Source: JAGNRR01 sp965230665
GTDB taxonomy: Bacteria; Bacteroidota; Bacteroidia; Chitinophagales; Chitinophagaceae
DNA: 64,000 nt
NCBI GenBank assembly: GCA_965230665.1
Contig: CBDDLM010000004.1
Span: forward strand, 1,178,001 to 1,242,000
Direction: 5' to 3'
Under the pieces are notes generated by a model. It was not told the DNA's origin. It saw only the letters and a program-made list of their open reading frames with translations, and did not search any database. Of this stretch, positions 8,219-17,493 are shown piece after piece (the first letter of the stretch is position 1; every line of letters begins with the position of its first letter). Made by a program: the position numbers and the translations under genes.

Positions 8219-9898
8219 ATGAAAAAAATACCTCTTCTCTTTCTTGCAATTATTGCAACGATTGACCTTAACGCTCAATTTATATCAAACACTATTGAAT
8301 ATCTCGATGTTAATAATGTAAAAGCTGGATTTACAGTACACGGAGATATGTTTAGCAATCCAGTAAACGGACAAGCTTCTTATGAATTTCCTAAAGGAAG
8401 TGGCTCCCACTCCTGCAATGCTTCTTCTATATGGATAGGAGGATATGATCTGGCAACAAACAACCTGAAAGTAGCTGCTCAAACCTATCGTCAGAACGGA
8501 AATGATTACTGGCCTGGACCGCTAGACGTATTTAATGGTTCAACCATTGACTCATTACGCTGTGTTAATTGGAGCAAAATATGGAAAGTCAATAAATCAA
8601 CCATTGACTCATTTAGGCAATTAACCCATCACACCTTAGCCAATACCCATCAAACTATCTTGGAATGGCCAGGCCGCAATGCAAATGGTTCAGCAGGTGC
8701 ACAGCAAGCAAAAGGAACACTAGGAACTTTACTAAATATTCCGGATAGAGCAATGGCACCCTTTGTAGATGTAAACAATGACAATGTTTACAACCCACTT
8801 GATGGAGACTACCCGGATATTAAGGGAGATCAGATGCTATTTTGGGTATTTAACGATAAGGCCTTTCCGAAAACAAATACTGGAAGTGAAGCTATAGGAT
8901 TAGAAATTCATGGGGCCGCCTATGCTTGCACCAAGGAAGGCTTAGAAAATACAATTTTCGTTAACCTAAAGGTGCACAACTGGAGTACCAGTGTAATAGA
9001 CAGTACATACTTCGGATTATGGAATGATGCTGACCTGGGATTCTCATATGATGATTATATCGGTTATGATAGTGCCTATAAAATGTCGGTAACATATAAT
9101 GCAGACCCTTTTGACGAAACGCCTCATGGTTATGGTAGTAGTTTGACTCAGACAGGTATTTTAATGTTAGGAGGCCCAAAGGTGGATAATCCCAATTTCC
9201 CTACAGATCCCAACCCGTATATTGTACTCCCTCCCGCTCATTTTACCTACTATAATAACATGGGTAGCATTAAAGCAACTGCTCCTTCAATAAGCTCTGA
9301 ATATTATAATTATCTGAGTGGTAGTTGGAAGGATGGAACGCCAGTAATATCAGGTTGTAATCCTGAAGCGAATGTAGGGATACCTGATAATTTTGTTTTT
9401 CCCGATGATCCATCTAACGCTTCTGGTATTTCCGAAAAAACTTGTAACCGTATTGCGGGTGACCGAAAAACAGTCCTGTCTTCTGGGCCTTTTCAACTTG
9501 TTCCGGGTATAGTACCCAGTGATATTACTTTCGCCGTGATTAATACTGACACAGGTATTAACAACAACAATTTTAACGAACTCCGCCGTTTAGCTGATTC
9601 GGCTTACAAATATGCCGACGGATGTGGAGGCCCTTTCTGGCCTTTAGGTTTACCGAATATCAGTACGAGCGAGATAAAAGTGTATCCTAATCCTTCCAAT
9701 GGCTTTTTTATTATAGCAGATAAAGACTATAAAGTCAAACAAATTGATCTCATAAATGCCTATGGCCAAAAAATCTATTCGACAACAAGTACATCGCTTA
9801 AAACAACAATCGACACAAGCCCTTTTGCCAAAGGTGTTTACTTCCTACGGATTGGTAAGACTGGCAAGCACTATACCCGAAGTATACTGATTGAATGA
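8219..9898 (+). CDS. Large T9SS-sorted secreted protein
   Basis: The protein has 559 residues. Signal peptide MKKIPLLFLAIIATIDLNAQ. The body carries no enzymatic motif I recognise but has features shared by large Bacteroidota surface proteins: SSIWIGGYDLATNNLKVAAQ, GNDYWPGPLD, a DVNNDNVYNPLDGDYPDIKGD stretch that looks like a calcium-binding dockerin-style loop, and FGLWNDADLGFSYDDYIGYD. The last ~75 residues form a type A sorting domain (IKVYPNPSNGFFII ... KGVYFLRIGKTGKHYTRSILIE). It should be exported by T9SS. It has its own terminator. Confidence 0.8.
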   Translation: MKKIPLLFLAIIATIDLNAQFISNTIEYLDVNNVKAGFTVHGDMFSNPVNGQASYEFPKGSGSHSCNASSIWIGGYDLATNNLKVAAQTYRQNGNDYWPGPLDVFNGSTIDSLRCVNWSKIWKVNKSTIDSFRQLTHHTLANTHQTILEWPGRNANGSAGAQQAKGTLGTLLNIPDRAMAPFVDVNNDNVYNPLDGDYPDIKGDQMLFWVFNDKAFPKTNTGSEAIGLEIHGAAYACTKEGLENTIFVNLKVHNWSTSVIDSTYFGLWNDADLGFSYDDYIGYDSAYKMSVTYNADPFDETPHGYGSSLTQTGILMLGGPKVDNPNFPTDPNPYIVLPPAHFTYYNNMGSIKATAPSISSEYYNYLSGSWKDGTPVISGCNPEANVGIPDNFVFPDDPSNASGISEKTCNRIAGDRKTVLSSGPFQLVPGIVPSDITFAVINTDTGINNNNFNELRRLADSAYKYADGCGGPFWPLGLPNISTSEIKVYPNPSNGFFIIADKDYKVKQIDLINAYGQKIYSTTSTSLKTTIDTSPFAKGVYFLRIGKTGKHYTRSILIE

Positions 9899-9909
9899 CC
9901 TACGAAAAG

Positions 9910-9940
9910 AGTCCAGACATTCGTTCTGGACTTTTTTTTT
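9910..9940 (+). terminator. Rho-independent terminator
   Basis: Stem agtccaga / tctggact (9910-9917, 9925-9932), a 7-base loop and nine T. Confidence 0.93.
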
Positions 9941-10047
9941 GCTCTGGACTAACATCACTCCTTAATTCTTCGTTATTGGATTATACAACTGCGAGTCCAG
10001 CAATTTTAACTAAATTTAGCAGCTCGGCTCCTATAAAATAAGATAAT

Positions 10048-12615
10048 ATGAAAAAATTACTTTTACTCCTCTTTTTAACGCTTAGCCTCATTGAGGTGAA
10101 TGCCCAAATGTCGTGCAACTTCACGTATACCACTTCGGGTAATACAGCTAATTTCACGCACTCTTGGCCTATGATTGGTACGATGACAATAGATAGCCTT
10201 CACTTCTCATATGGAGATGGGACAAATGCTGTTATCTCACCTTATACCCCAACTAGCTCGCATACCTATGCCAATCCTGGTTTTTACTTTACGTGTATGG
10301 TTGCGTTTATGTCAAACATCAATCAACCTGGTGTTATCTCATGCACTTATTGCGACTCTGTTGTGATTGGTGGGACGTCATCTTGTAGTGTGTCAGTAAA
10401 TGCGAACGCTTCGGGATCTACTGTAAATGCCGTTGCTAATGCCATTGGAGGTGTTGCTCCTTACATATATTCTTATACATTGAACCCTGGAAACATTACA
10501 AACAATACAGGTATATTTCCAGGTCTAGCCACAGGAGCTTATAACGTATGTGTTACTGCTATCGATGCAATGCAAAATACCTGTTCTATTGGGTGTGATA
10601 GTGTTATTGTTGGGAATAATTCATTTTGTAATACAAGTGTCAATGTAACTGGATCGGGTACAACGGTTACGGCCAGTGCCTCAGCCACATTTGGAACACC
10701 TCCTTATACTTATTCTTACACATTGAACCCTGGAAATATAACTAACTCAACAGGTACGTTCCTAGGTCTAGCTCCAGGATTATATACTGTTTGTGCTACA
10801 GCGACCGATGCAAATAATCAAAGCTGTACTCCAGACTGTGATAGTGTATTCCTAGGTGGTAGCTTCTTCTGTTCAACCGCGATGAATTTATCTGCTAGTG
10901 GTAATACAGTTACGGCTGTAGGGTCAGCTTCTTTTGGAACAGCGCCTTACACCTATTCTTATACCTTGAACCCTGGAAATATTACAAACAATACAGGTGT
11001 GTTCTCTGGTCTAGCAAATGGCTTATATACCGTTTGTGCTACAGCGACTGACGCGAACAACCAAACTTGTACGCCAGTATGTGATAGTATTTTCGTGGGG
11101 AATACAACTTCTTGTACTACTCTAATTACTACAAGTGTTAGCGGTAATACCGTAACTGCCGTCGGAAATGCTTCTGGAGGTGTTGCTCCTTACACATATT
11201 CCTATACACTGAACCCTGGAAACATCACAAATAATACGGGTGTGTTCCCAGGTCTGGCAAATGGCAACTACATAGTTTGTGTGGTAGCTTACGATGCTAT
11301 GCAAAACTTCTGCTCTAGCTCTTGTGACAGTGTTTCTGTAGGTGGTAGCACGTTCTGTAATACAGCCGTTAGCTTGTCAGCAAGTGGTAACACGGTAACT
11401 GCAACAGGTTCTGCATCCTTTGGAACAGCCCCTTATACTTATTCGTATACCCTGACTCCTGGAAACATTACGAACAATACAGGTGTATTCTCAGGTCTTG
11501 CAAACGGTAGTTATATCGTATGTGCTACGGCCACTGACGCCAATAATTTAACTTGTACTCCAGCATGTGACAGTATCTATCTTTTTAATACAACCACCTG
11601 TGTAACGACAATTTCTACAAGTGTTAGTGGTAATACAATAACAGCCGTTGGTAATGCTTCTGGTGGTACAGCCCCTTATACTTATTCGTATACCTTAAAC
11701 CCAGGTAGTATTACAAACAATACAGGTGTATTCTCAGGTTTGGCCAATGGTCTGTATTCTGTTTGTGTAACAGCATTTGATGCCATGCAGAACGTATGTT
11801 CTATTGCTTGTGATAGTGCCTTTGTTGGAAATAGTACAGGCTGTGTAACGACTATCTCTACAAGCGTAAGTGGCAATACAATCACTGCTGTTGGTAATGC
11901 TTCTGGTGGTACAGCCCCTTATTCTTATTCATATACTTTGAACCCAGGGAATTTGACAAACAGTACAGGTATCTTTAGTGGTTTGCCTTCTGGTTTTTAC
12001 GCGATCTGCGTAACGGCTACAGATGCCATGCAGAATGTATGTTCTATTGCCTGCGATAGTGCTGCTGTTTTCAATAATAATGGAAATTGTATTGTGAATC
12101 CTTCCTTTTCTGAAAGTATAAGTGGTTTAACAATAAACTTCACGAATAGTTCGACAATTACCAATGGTATTATTACGAATTATGCTTGGAGCTTTGGTGA
12201 TGGTAATGTAAGCTCTACAGCCTCTCCTACACATACTTATTCTTCTTCAGGAGTATATAATGTAGTATTGGTGGTAACAGGTTTTGATACATTACAAAAT
12301 CAATGTATAGATTCCGTAACTAAGGTATTAACAGTTAGTAATGGTGGAACGAGTGTAAACAATGTAAATGCTCAGCGTATCAATATTTATCCAAATCCAA
12401 CAACGAAGAACTTTATCGTTGATTTGCCTGAGGGTGAGAAGCTTCAGGGGATTGTATTAACGGATGTGTCAGGAAGGAAAGTTTCGACAGAATATCAGTT
12501 TGTGAAGAACAATAAGATTTCAGTTCGCTTTAAGAATGAGGCAGTAGGAATTTATTTCATAAAACTACAAACGGATAAGAACTTATATACGTCTAGTATA
12601 ATGAAGCAAGAATAG
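10048..12615 (+). CDS. Repeat-rich T9SS surface protein with PKD domains
   Basis: The protein has 855 residues. It has a signal peptide (MKKLLLLLFLTLSLIEVNAQ) and an N-terminal PKD-like domain (LHFSYGDG ... SSHTYANPGFYF). Then follow seven tandem ~80-residue units containing a core such as APYTYSYTLNPGNITNNTG and a CDS motif, with about two Cys pairs per unit. A canonical PKD domain (NYAWSFGDGNVSSTASPTHTYSSSGVY) and a C-terminal sorting domain (INIYPNPTTKNFIVDLP ... GIYFIKLQTDKNLYTSS) complete it. Each repeat is an Ig-like or SprB-type fold by appearance. A surface adhesin or filament role is likely by analogy, not shown. Repeat units are close enough to recombine. Confidence 0.85.
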   Translation: MKKLLLLLFLTLSLIEVNAQMSCNFTYTTSGNTANFTHSWPMIGTMTIDSLHFSYGDGTNAVISPYTPTSSHTYANPGFYFTCMVAFMSNINQPGVISCTYCDSVVIGGTSSCSVSVNANASGSTVNAVANAIGGVAPYIYSYTLNPGNITNNTGIFPGLATGAYNVCVTAIDAMQNTCSIGCDSVIVGNNSFCNTSVNVTGSGTTVTASASATFGTPPYTYSYTLNPGNITNSTGTFLGLAPGLYTVCATATDANNQSCTPDCDSVFLGGSFFCSTAMNLSASGNTVTAVGSASFGTAPYTYSYTLNPGNITNNTGVFSGLANGLYTVCATATDANNQTCTPVCDSIFVGNTTSCTTLITTSVSGNTVTAVGNASGGVAPYTYSYTLNPGNITNNTGVFPGLANGNYIVCVVAYDAMQNFCSSSCDSVSVGGSTFCNTAVSLSASGNTVTATGSASFGTAPYTYSYTLTPGNITNNTGVFSGLANGSYIVCATATDANNLTCTPACDSIYLFNTTTCVTTISTSVSGNTITAVGNASGGTAPYTYSYTLNPGSITNNTGVFSGLANGLYSVCVTAFDAMQNVCSIACDSAFVGNSTGCVTTISTSVSGNTITAVGNASGGTAPYSYSYTLNPGNLTNSTGIFSGLPSGFYAICVTATDAMQNVCSIACDSAAVFNNNGNCIVNPSFSESISGLTINFTNSSTITNGIITNYAWSFGDGNVSSTASPTHTYSSSGVYNVVLVVTGFDTLQNQCIDSVTKVLTVSNGGTSVNNVNAQRINIYPNPTTKNFIVDLPEGEKLQGIVLTDVSGRKVSTEYQFVKNNKISVRFKNEAVGIYFIKLQTDKNLYTSSIMKQE
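10378..12080 (+). repeat. Seven tandem ~240-bp coding repeats
   Basis: The core (V/T)APYTYSYTLNPG recurs seven times at 240-243 bp spacing (for example the gttgctccttac core near 10462 and 11185). Units fall into alternating sub-types, one with TDANNQ/TP and one with DAMQN/S, which suggests duplication of pairs as well as singles. Confidence 0.9.
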
Positions 12616-12660
12616 ATTTCTTCATAATAGGAAAAGAAGAGCCCTCCATATTTGGAGGGC
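12601..12660 (+). terminator. Gene 3' end, first copy of a 35-bp repeat, and terminator
   Basis: The block 12601-12635 (atgaagcaagaatagatttc and 15 bases more) covers the last codons and stop of the repeat-protein gene. It is followed by hairpin gccctcca / tggagggc (12641-12648, 12653-12660) and five T. The same 35 bases recur at 12746. Confidence 0.85.
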
Positions 12661-12745
12661 TTTTTGATATCGTGGACAATTTATAGTGTTTTAAAATATT
12701 TTATATAGAAATCCCAACCCTCGAACATGTTTTTACGTCTTTAGT

Positions 12746-12806
12746 ATGAAGCAAGAATAGATTTCTTCATAATAGGAAAAAGGAAACCTCCCATTTGGGA
12801 GGTTTT
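12746..12806 (+). repeat. Second copy of the 35-bp gene-end repeat with its own terminator
   Basis: Positions 12746-12780 repeat 12601-12635 base for base, 145 bp downstream, again followed by a hairpin (aacctccc / gggaggtt, 12785-12792 and 12797-12804) and a T-rich tail. The flanking gtct.tagt is also partly shared. The copy has no reading frame upstream of it, so it looks like the residual 3' end of a lost paralogue or a partial tandem duplication. Confidence 0.85.
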
Positions 12807-12810
12807 CTGT

Positions 12811-12840
12811 TTTGTATCCTTTCCCTTTCCCTTATATTTG
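12811..12840 (+). promoter_or_regulatory. Promoter of pyrH
   Basis: TTTG (12811-12814), 18 nt, TATATTTG (12833-12840). The ATG at 12857 is only 16 bases further, so the leader is about 10 nt. This supports the internal ATG as the real start, because the longer frame from 12812 would run through the promoter. Confidence 0.65.
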
Positions 12841-12856
12841 CCTTCAAAATTTGGAA

Positions 12857-13573
12857 ATGGTGCCTAAATATAAACGCGTGCTACTCAAGCTTTCTGGCGA
12901 AAGTCTTCTGGGAAAAAACAATTATGGTTTAGACCCAGAAATTCTGGCTCAATATGCCAACGATATTAAGGAAGTTACTGAAATAGGCGTACAAGTTGCT
13001 CTGGTTATTGGCGGCGGTAACATATATCGCGGAATGAACGAGGGTGAAACGGGCATAGAACGGGCGCATGGTGATTATATGGGCATGTTGGCAACAGTGA
13101 TCAACGGTATGGCTTTGCAAAGCATGTTGGAGAAGAAAGGCGTGTATACCAGACTTCAAAGTGCATTGAAAATGGATCAGGTAGCCGAAACATACATCCG
13201 CCGTCGTGCAATTCGTCATTTAGAAAAAGGGCGTGTGGTTATTTTCGGAGCTGGTACAGGAAACCCTTATTTTACAACGGATACAGCTGGTTCGCTAAGA
13301 GCAATCGAAATCAACGCCGATATCATTCTAAAAGGAACACGAGTAGACGGTATTTATGATAGTGACCCAGAAAAGAATCCGGATGCTAAAAAATTCGAAA
13401 CGATTTCTTATGATGAAGCTATATCTAAGAACTTGAAGATCATGGACAAAACTGCCTTTACCCTTTGTCAGGAAAACAGAATGCCTATTTGTGTCTTTAA
13501 TATGAACGAAGCCGGGAATCTGCTCAAAGTAATCACAGATACAGACGATCAAGGTACACTCGTAACAGCCTAG
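12857..13573 (+). CDS. pyrH: UMP kinase
   Basis: Hexameric bacterial uridylate kinase (UMP + ATP to UDP + ADP), 238 residues from the ATG at 12857. Amino-acid-kinase fold signatures: KRVLLKLSGESLLG at the N-terminus, ALVIGGGNIYRG, the GDYMGMLATVINGMALQ helix, GAGTGNPYFTTDTAG and the VDGIYDSDPEKNPDAKKF loop. It follows tsf within a few kilobases; the usual tsf-pyrH-frr order is here interrupted by two T9SS cargo genes and frr is absent. Confidence 0.97.
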   Translation: MVPKYKRVLLKLSGESLLGKNNYGLDPEILAQYANDIKEVTEIGVQVALVIGGGNIYRGMNEGETGIERAHGDYMGMLATVINGMALQSMLEKKGVYTRLQSALKMDQVAETYIRRRAIRHLEKGRVVIFGAGTGNPYFTTDTAGSLRAIEINADIILKGTRVDGIYDSDPEKNPDAKKFETISYDEAISKNLKIMDKTAFTLCQENRMPICVFNMNEAGNLLKVITDTDDQGTLVTA

Positions 13574-13661
13574 ATTTCTTTGTTTTTATGGCCTCTTAGG
13601 CCCTAAAGTTTATTAAAAACAATAAGCAATTCTTTGATATCCGATATGCTTGTTTTTTCTT

Positions 13662-13669
13662 TACATTTG
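13662..13669 (+). promoter_or_regulatory. -7 element of accD
   Basis: TACATTTG, 36 bases before the accD ATG. A -33 TTG at 18-22 nt spacing is not obvious. Confidence 0.5.
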
Positions 13670-13705
13670 TTTGACCAAAAGGATTAAGCAGAGAAGATCA
13701 ATATT

Positions 13706-14560
13706 ATGTCATCATCAACGTGGTTTAAAAGAATAAAGCAGGGCATTCGAACGTCCACCAAGGAAAAGAAGGATATGCCTGATGGGATTTGGACAAAATG
13801 TCCAGAATGTAAGCATACAGCTACTCAGGAGGAGATTGAAGAAAATGTATGGCTCTGCAGTAAATGCGATTATCATTTCAGAATAGACTCACCCCAGTAC
13901 TTCAATATCTTGTATGACAAACATGAGTTTGAACTTTTGTTTGAAGATATTGTATCAAAGGATAAACTCAAGTTTGAAGACCTTAAGCCGTATAAAGAAC
14001 GCTTAGAAGCTGCTAAGAAGAAATCAGGATTTAACGATGCTATTTCTGTTGCAGTTGGTAAAGTGAATGGCAAAAAGCTGGTCACGGCTTGTATGAACTT
14101 CTCTTTTATTGGTGGTAGTATGGGTAGTGTAGTTGGAGAAAAAATATCACGTGGTATTGACTATGCCATAAAGCACAAACTCCCTTTTATGATTATATCT
14201 AAAAGTGGTGGTGCCCGTATGATGGAGAGTGCTTTCTCTTTGATGCAAATGGCTAAGACGTCCGCTAAACTAACCTTGTTGGCAAAAGCAAAACTTCCCT
14301 TTATCTCGTTCCTAACAGACCCTACTACAGGTGGTGTAACAGCATCCTATGCCATGCTTGGTGATGTAAATATCGCAGAACCTAAAGCTTTAATCGGATT
14401 TGCCGGACCACGTATCATTAAGGATACTGTTAAGAAAGATCTTCCTGAGGGCTTTCAGCGTTCAGAGTTTTTGTTAGAACATGGTTTCTTAGATTTTATA
14501 GTCGACCGTAAAGAACTGAAGGAGAAGATCTCTGACCTAATGGGCTATTTTAGAAAATAA
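13706..14560 (+). CDS. accD: Acetyl-CoA carboxylase carboxyltransferase subunit beta
   Basis: Beta subunit of the carboxyltransferase that moves CO2 from biotin to acetyl-CoA, giving malonyl-CoA for fatty-acid synthesis. 284 residues. N-terminal C4 zinc ribbon with Cys32, Cys35, Cys51 and Cys54 (WTKCPECKH ... WLCSKCDYHF). Crotonase-like core with SKSGGARMMESAFSLMQM and the TDPTTGGVTASYAMLGD block, and GFAGPRIIKDTVKKDLPEGFQ near the C-terminus, all diagnostic. Stop is 3 bases from the convergent HTTM gene. Confidence 0.97.
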   Translation: MSSSTWFKRIKQGIRTSTKEKKDMPDGIWTKCPECKHTATQEEIEENVWLCSKCDYHFRIDSPQYFNILYDKHEFELLFEDIVSKDKLKFEDLKPYKERLEAAKKKSGFNDAISVAVGKVNGKKLVTACMNFSFIGGSMGSVVGEKISRGIDYAIKHKLPFMIISKSGGARMMESAFSLMQMAKTSAKLTLLAKAKLPFISFLTDPTTGGVTASYAMLGDVNIAEPKALIGFAGPRIIKDTVKKDLPEGFQRSEFLLEHGFLDFIVDRKELKEKISDLMGYFRK

Positions 14561-14563
14561 CAT

Positions 14564-15841
14564 TTACTTCTTCAAAGGCCGAATCCATTCATAATTATAC
14601 TGCCCGTCAAGCATTGAAAGGTCAATGGTTGAATCATAATATAGTTGAGCAGGTCTTCCATTGTACTCGACAAAAGCTGTTGAGAAAAAACCAATATCCA
14701 TATTCCTTGATGTTTTAAAGAACTCCTTCATCTGCTTTGCCAAAGGAATAACATCACCAGGGTTATCCTTTAATAAGATGTACTGCGACATATTTATATA
14801 CCCTAAAGGTTCTACCTTGTACAGCTTACCATTTGATTTGTCCTGAATTTTGAAGACTGGAAAGCCCACTTTATAATGTGATTTCATGTGCCAAGAAAAC
14901 CGCTGACCATCCATCGTCCAATCGATAGGTTGTTCTTGCTGAATTAGATAACCCCTTATGGGTAAAACAATTTGAATTGCAAAGAACAGCATCACAATAG
15001 ATCGTACCGTAATACTTGGAGTTTGAGTTAGTTGTAATTTCTGTTCTTGTTTATGAGGAATGAACAAAAGAAGGCAACACAACAAAAACAAAGGGAAAAT
15101 ACCTATATCCAACCCTGCAGAAAAATTGAAGAACACCAGATTCAACAAGTTAAAACCGATGTACAAGGTAACCCACCAGAAAAAACGTTTCCCCCATATC
15201 AACAAAAAGATAATGACATAATCAAAGAGCATCCCAGCCCACGCAAATATCAATGCAATCAAATGCATATGATCACCGGCATAATTACTGAAAGGTTCAG
15301 ATGTAAAGACAATAGATTTAATGGGTTCTGCCCTTATCAACCAATCTGCTGAAGTTTTAGCTACCCCGCCGTAGAAGAATACAACTAACAACATGAATTG
15401 AAATAGTCGAACATACCAGCTTGCAATCTTGTTGATCTTTCTATTATAGCCTGTAAAAGAAATAAGTACAAATAAGAACAAGACTAAACTAAACAAGTAA
15501 TAATGGTTATTATACATTGCTTTATCCAGCGTCCAGAAATAGGTAAAAATTAAGAAAACAATAATGGAGGAGTATCTAAAAAAGTATCCCAGAGCCGCTA
15601 CAATAGACGCAAGCATACCAACAGCTAGGAGGAGTTGTAATTCTTCAGTAGCCAATACAGGGAGCCATTTTAACCATTCATACCGTATTAAAAATTGCTG
15701 TGCATGAATAATATTTTCGGGATAGCCTTTTGTATAGAAAACAACTAATTGTAAAAAAATACAGAAAAAAAACGTGCTCCGAAACCAAGTAAAGTATTTA
15801 GAAGGCACGGACTCATTCCCGAAAAGGACGCTCCATTTCAT
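14564..15841 (-). CDS. HTTM domain membrane protein (vitamin-K gamma-carboxylase-like)
   Basis: A polytopic membrane protein of about 425 residues from the ATG at 15841 (a TTG six codons earlier is less likely). Around eight hydrophobic segments fill the first ~290 residues. The central LDKAMYNNHYYLFSLVLFLFVLISF and GGVAKTSADWLIRAEP blocks, and then MDGQRFSWHMKSHYKVG, are typical of the HTTM/VKGC family. Bacterial members are not shown to carboxylate glutamate, so the activity is open. The last ~110 residues are soluble. It lies upstream of nothing obvious and downstream of the aminotransferase on the same strand (25-base gap), possibly co-transcribed. Confidence 0.75.
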   Translation of the reverse strand: MKWSVLFGNESVPSKYFTWFRSTFFFCIFLQLVVFYTKGYPENIIHAQQFLIRYEWLKWLPVLATEELQLLLAVGMLASIVAALGYFFRYSSIIVFLIFTYFWTLDKAMYNNHYYLFSLVLFLFVLISFTGYNRKINKIASWYVRLFQFMLLVVFFYGGVAKTSADWLIRAEPIKSIVFTSEPFSNYAGDHMHLIALIFAWAGMLFDYVIIFLLIWGKRFFWWVTLYIGFNLLNLVFFNFSAGLDIGIFPLFLLCCLLLFIPHKQEQKLQLTQTPSITVRSIVMLFFAIQIVLPIRGYLIQQEQPIDWTMDGQRFSWHMKSHYKVGFPVFKIQDKSNGKLYKVEPLGYINMSQYILLKDNPGDVIPLAKQMKEFFKTSRNMDIGFFSTAFVEYNGRPAQLYYDSTIDLSMLDGQYNYEWIRPLKK

Positions 15842-15866
15842 AAAATCGAAGATATGCAATTAATTA

Positions 15867-17375
15867 TTATACCTGAATACCATCGCTCAGGTCGCTATAG
15901 AACCCTCTTAAAATATTCTCCTCAAACAGATCCCCTTCTCCACTGTTATGAATATAGATATTCTTTTTAGCATTATAGGTATAGTCTTTTGACAACTCAG
16001 TTTTGTTATCAGCTATATATTCAATCGCGTCTAAAATAAATTGGAGTTCCTGATCTGTCATTGTGGGGTGTAAAGACAAACGAACCCAACCCGGTCTTGC
16101 ATCCAACTCACCTTTTGAAAGACGTCTAATAATATTTGTTGAAGCTGTTTGATCAATATTCAATAAATAATGTCCATATGTTCCAGCGCAAGCACACCCT
16201 CCGCGCACCTGTATACCGAAACGGTCATTTAACAATCGTACGGCAAGATTAAAGTGCATTCCATCTATGAAGAAAGAAATACAGCCCAAACGCTCTTTCT
16301 GATGAGGTGCTAAAATATGCAGCCCACTCATCGCCTGTAAACGATCCATTGCAGTTGCTACAAGTTGTTTCTCTCTTTTTTCAATATTTTCTACACCCAT
16401 TTCGGCCTTCAATTTAAAAGCAAGAGCTGCTTTAATCCCTTGAAGAAAAGGTGGTGTACCTCCATCCTCACGAGATTCTATATTTTGAACATAAATATGA
16501 CGATCCCAAGGGTTTGTAAAGGTAACCGTTCCTCCACCTGGTATATCTGGAGAACTGTTCTCATACAATTTCTTATTAAATACCAAAACACCAGATGTGC
16601 CCGGCCCTCCGAGAAATTTGTGCGGCGAAATAAATATGGCATCTAAGTGTTCCCCTTCCTCTGATGGGTGCATATCCATATTTACATAGGGGCCAGAACA
16701 AGCAAAATCTACAAAACAATACCCATCTGCCTGATGGATACGTCGAGCAATTCTTTTATAATCCGTGCAAATACCAGTTACGTTACTGCAAGCCGTGACC
16801 GATGCAATCTTTAGTTTTCTTGATGCATATCGTTCTAAAAGTTCATCGAAATGATCAAAAGAAATCAAGCCATCCTCATCGGCTTCAATAATCTCGACAT
16901 CAGCAATGGTTTCCAACCAAGATGTATGATTACTATGATGCTCCATATGTGTTATAAATACAACAGGTTTATGATCATCGTCACAAAGGTCAATCTTTGC
17001 TCCTGTCTTCATATAAGACTTTAAGCGTTCTGGGATACGCAAGCCCATAATTCGCTGGAGTTTACAAATCGCAGCTGTCATACCACTGCCACAAAAAACA
17101 AGCATATCATCTTCTCCCGCATGCACTTGTTCCTTAATATAGTTTTTGGCTTCGGCATAGGCTCGGGTCATGACTGTACCCGTTAGCGTTGTTTCCGTAT
17201 GCGTATTTGCACAAAAAGGCATAATCTCATTATGCATGCGATCTTCTATGGGTCCATACAATCGACCACTAGCAATCCAGTCGGCATAGATTAACCGTTT
17301 ACTACCATACGGAGTTTCGAATTGGACATCTTGTCCTATGATGTGCTTTCTAAAGTTTTCGAAATGTGCTTCCAT
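15867..17375 (-). CDS. Class V aminotransferase / cysteine-desulfurase-like PLP enzyme
   Basis: PLP-dependent fold-type I enzyme of 502 residues. The Schiff-base lysine is in FISPHKFLGGPGTSGVLVF. The substrate-binding histidine motif THMEHHSNHTSW and the VDFACSGPYVNMD aspartate block support the family. A cysteine loop VRGGCACAGTYGHYLL resembles the catalytic Cys loop of NifS/SufS desulfurases. The protein is ~90 residues longer than SufS and has an N-terminal ~25-residue arm (GSKRLIYADWIASGRLYGPIE). No suf genes are adjacent, so a role outside Fe-S assembly is possible. Exact substrate unknown. Confidence 0.8.
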   Translation of the reverse strand: MEAHFENFRKHIIGQDVQFETPYGSKRLIYADWIASGRLYGPIEDRMHNEIMPFCANTHTETTLTGTVMTRAYAEAKNYIKEQVHAGEDDMLVFCGSGMTAAICKLQRIMGLRIPERLKSYMKTGAKIDLCDDDHKPVVFITHMEHHSNHTSWLETIADVEIIEADEDGLISFDHFDELLERYASRKLKIASVTACSNVTGICTDYKRIARRIHQADGYCFVDFACSGPYVNMDMHPSEEGEHLDAIFISPHKFLGGPGTSGVLVFNKKLYENSSPDIPGGGTVTFTNPWDRHIYVQNIESREDGGTPPFLQGIKAALAFKLKAEMGVENIEKREKQLVATAMDRLQAMSGLHILAPHQKERLGCISFFIDGMHFNLAVRLLNDRFGIQVRGGCACAGTYGHYLLNIDQTASTNIIRRLSKGELDARPGWVRLSLHPTMTDQELQFILDAIEYIADNKTELSKDYTYNAKKNIYIHNSGEGDLFEENILRGFYSDLSDGIQV

Positions 17376-17478
17376 GGTCCGACGTATTTAGGTTATAAAT
17401 GTAAACAGTTTTTAGCTGATTTTTTATCTTTTGAAAACGAATATCCTCGATATCCTAGCCCTCCAGCGTTAATATCCT

Positions 17479-17486
17479 TACCTTTG
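17479..17486 (+). promoter_or_regulatory. -7 element of smpB
   Basis: TACCTTTG ends only 7 bases before the smpB ATG, so the mRNA would be leaderless or nearly so. Confidence 0.5.
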
Positions 17487-17493
17487 TGCGGCA

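Noticed and set aside
12812..12856. Longer pyrH start with 15 extra residues
   Set aside because: The extension crosses the pyrH promoter and a family start at KRVLLKLSGE fits the ATG at 12857.
15047..15352. 101-residue open frame on the plus strand inside the HTTM gene
   Set aside because: Gln/Lys-rich, opposite a well-supported membrane protein; a shadow frame.
15867..17375. SufS cysteine desulfurase
   Set aside because: The Cys loop is similar, but the protein is ~90 residues longer and no suf or isc genes are nearby; left as a class V aminotransferase-like enzyme.
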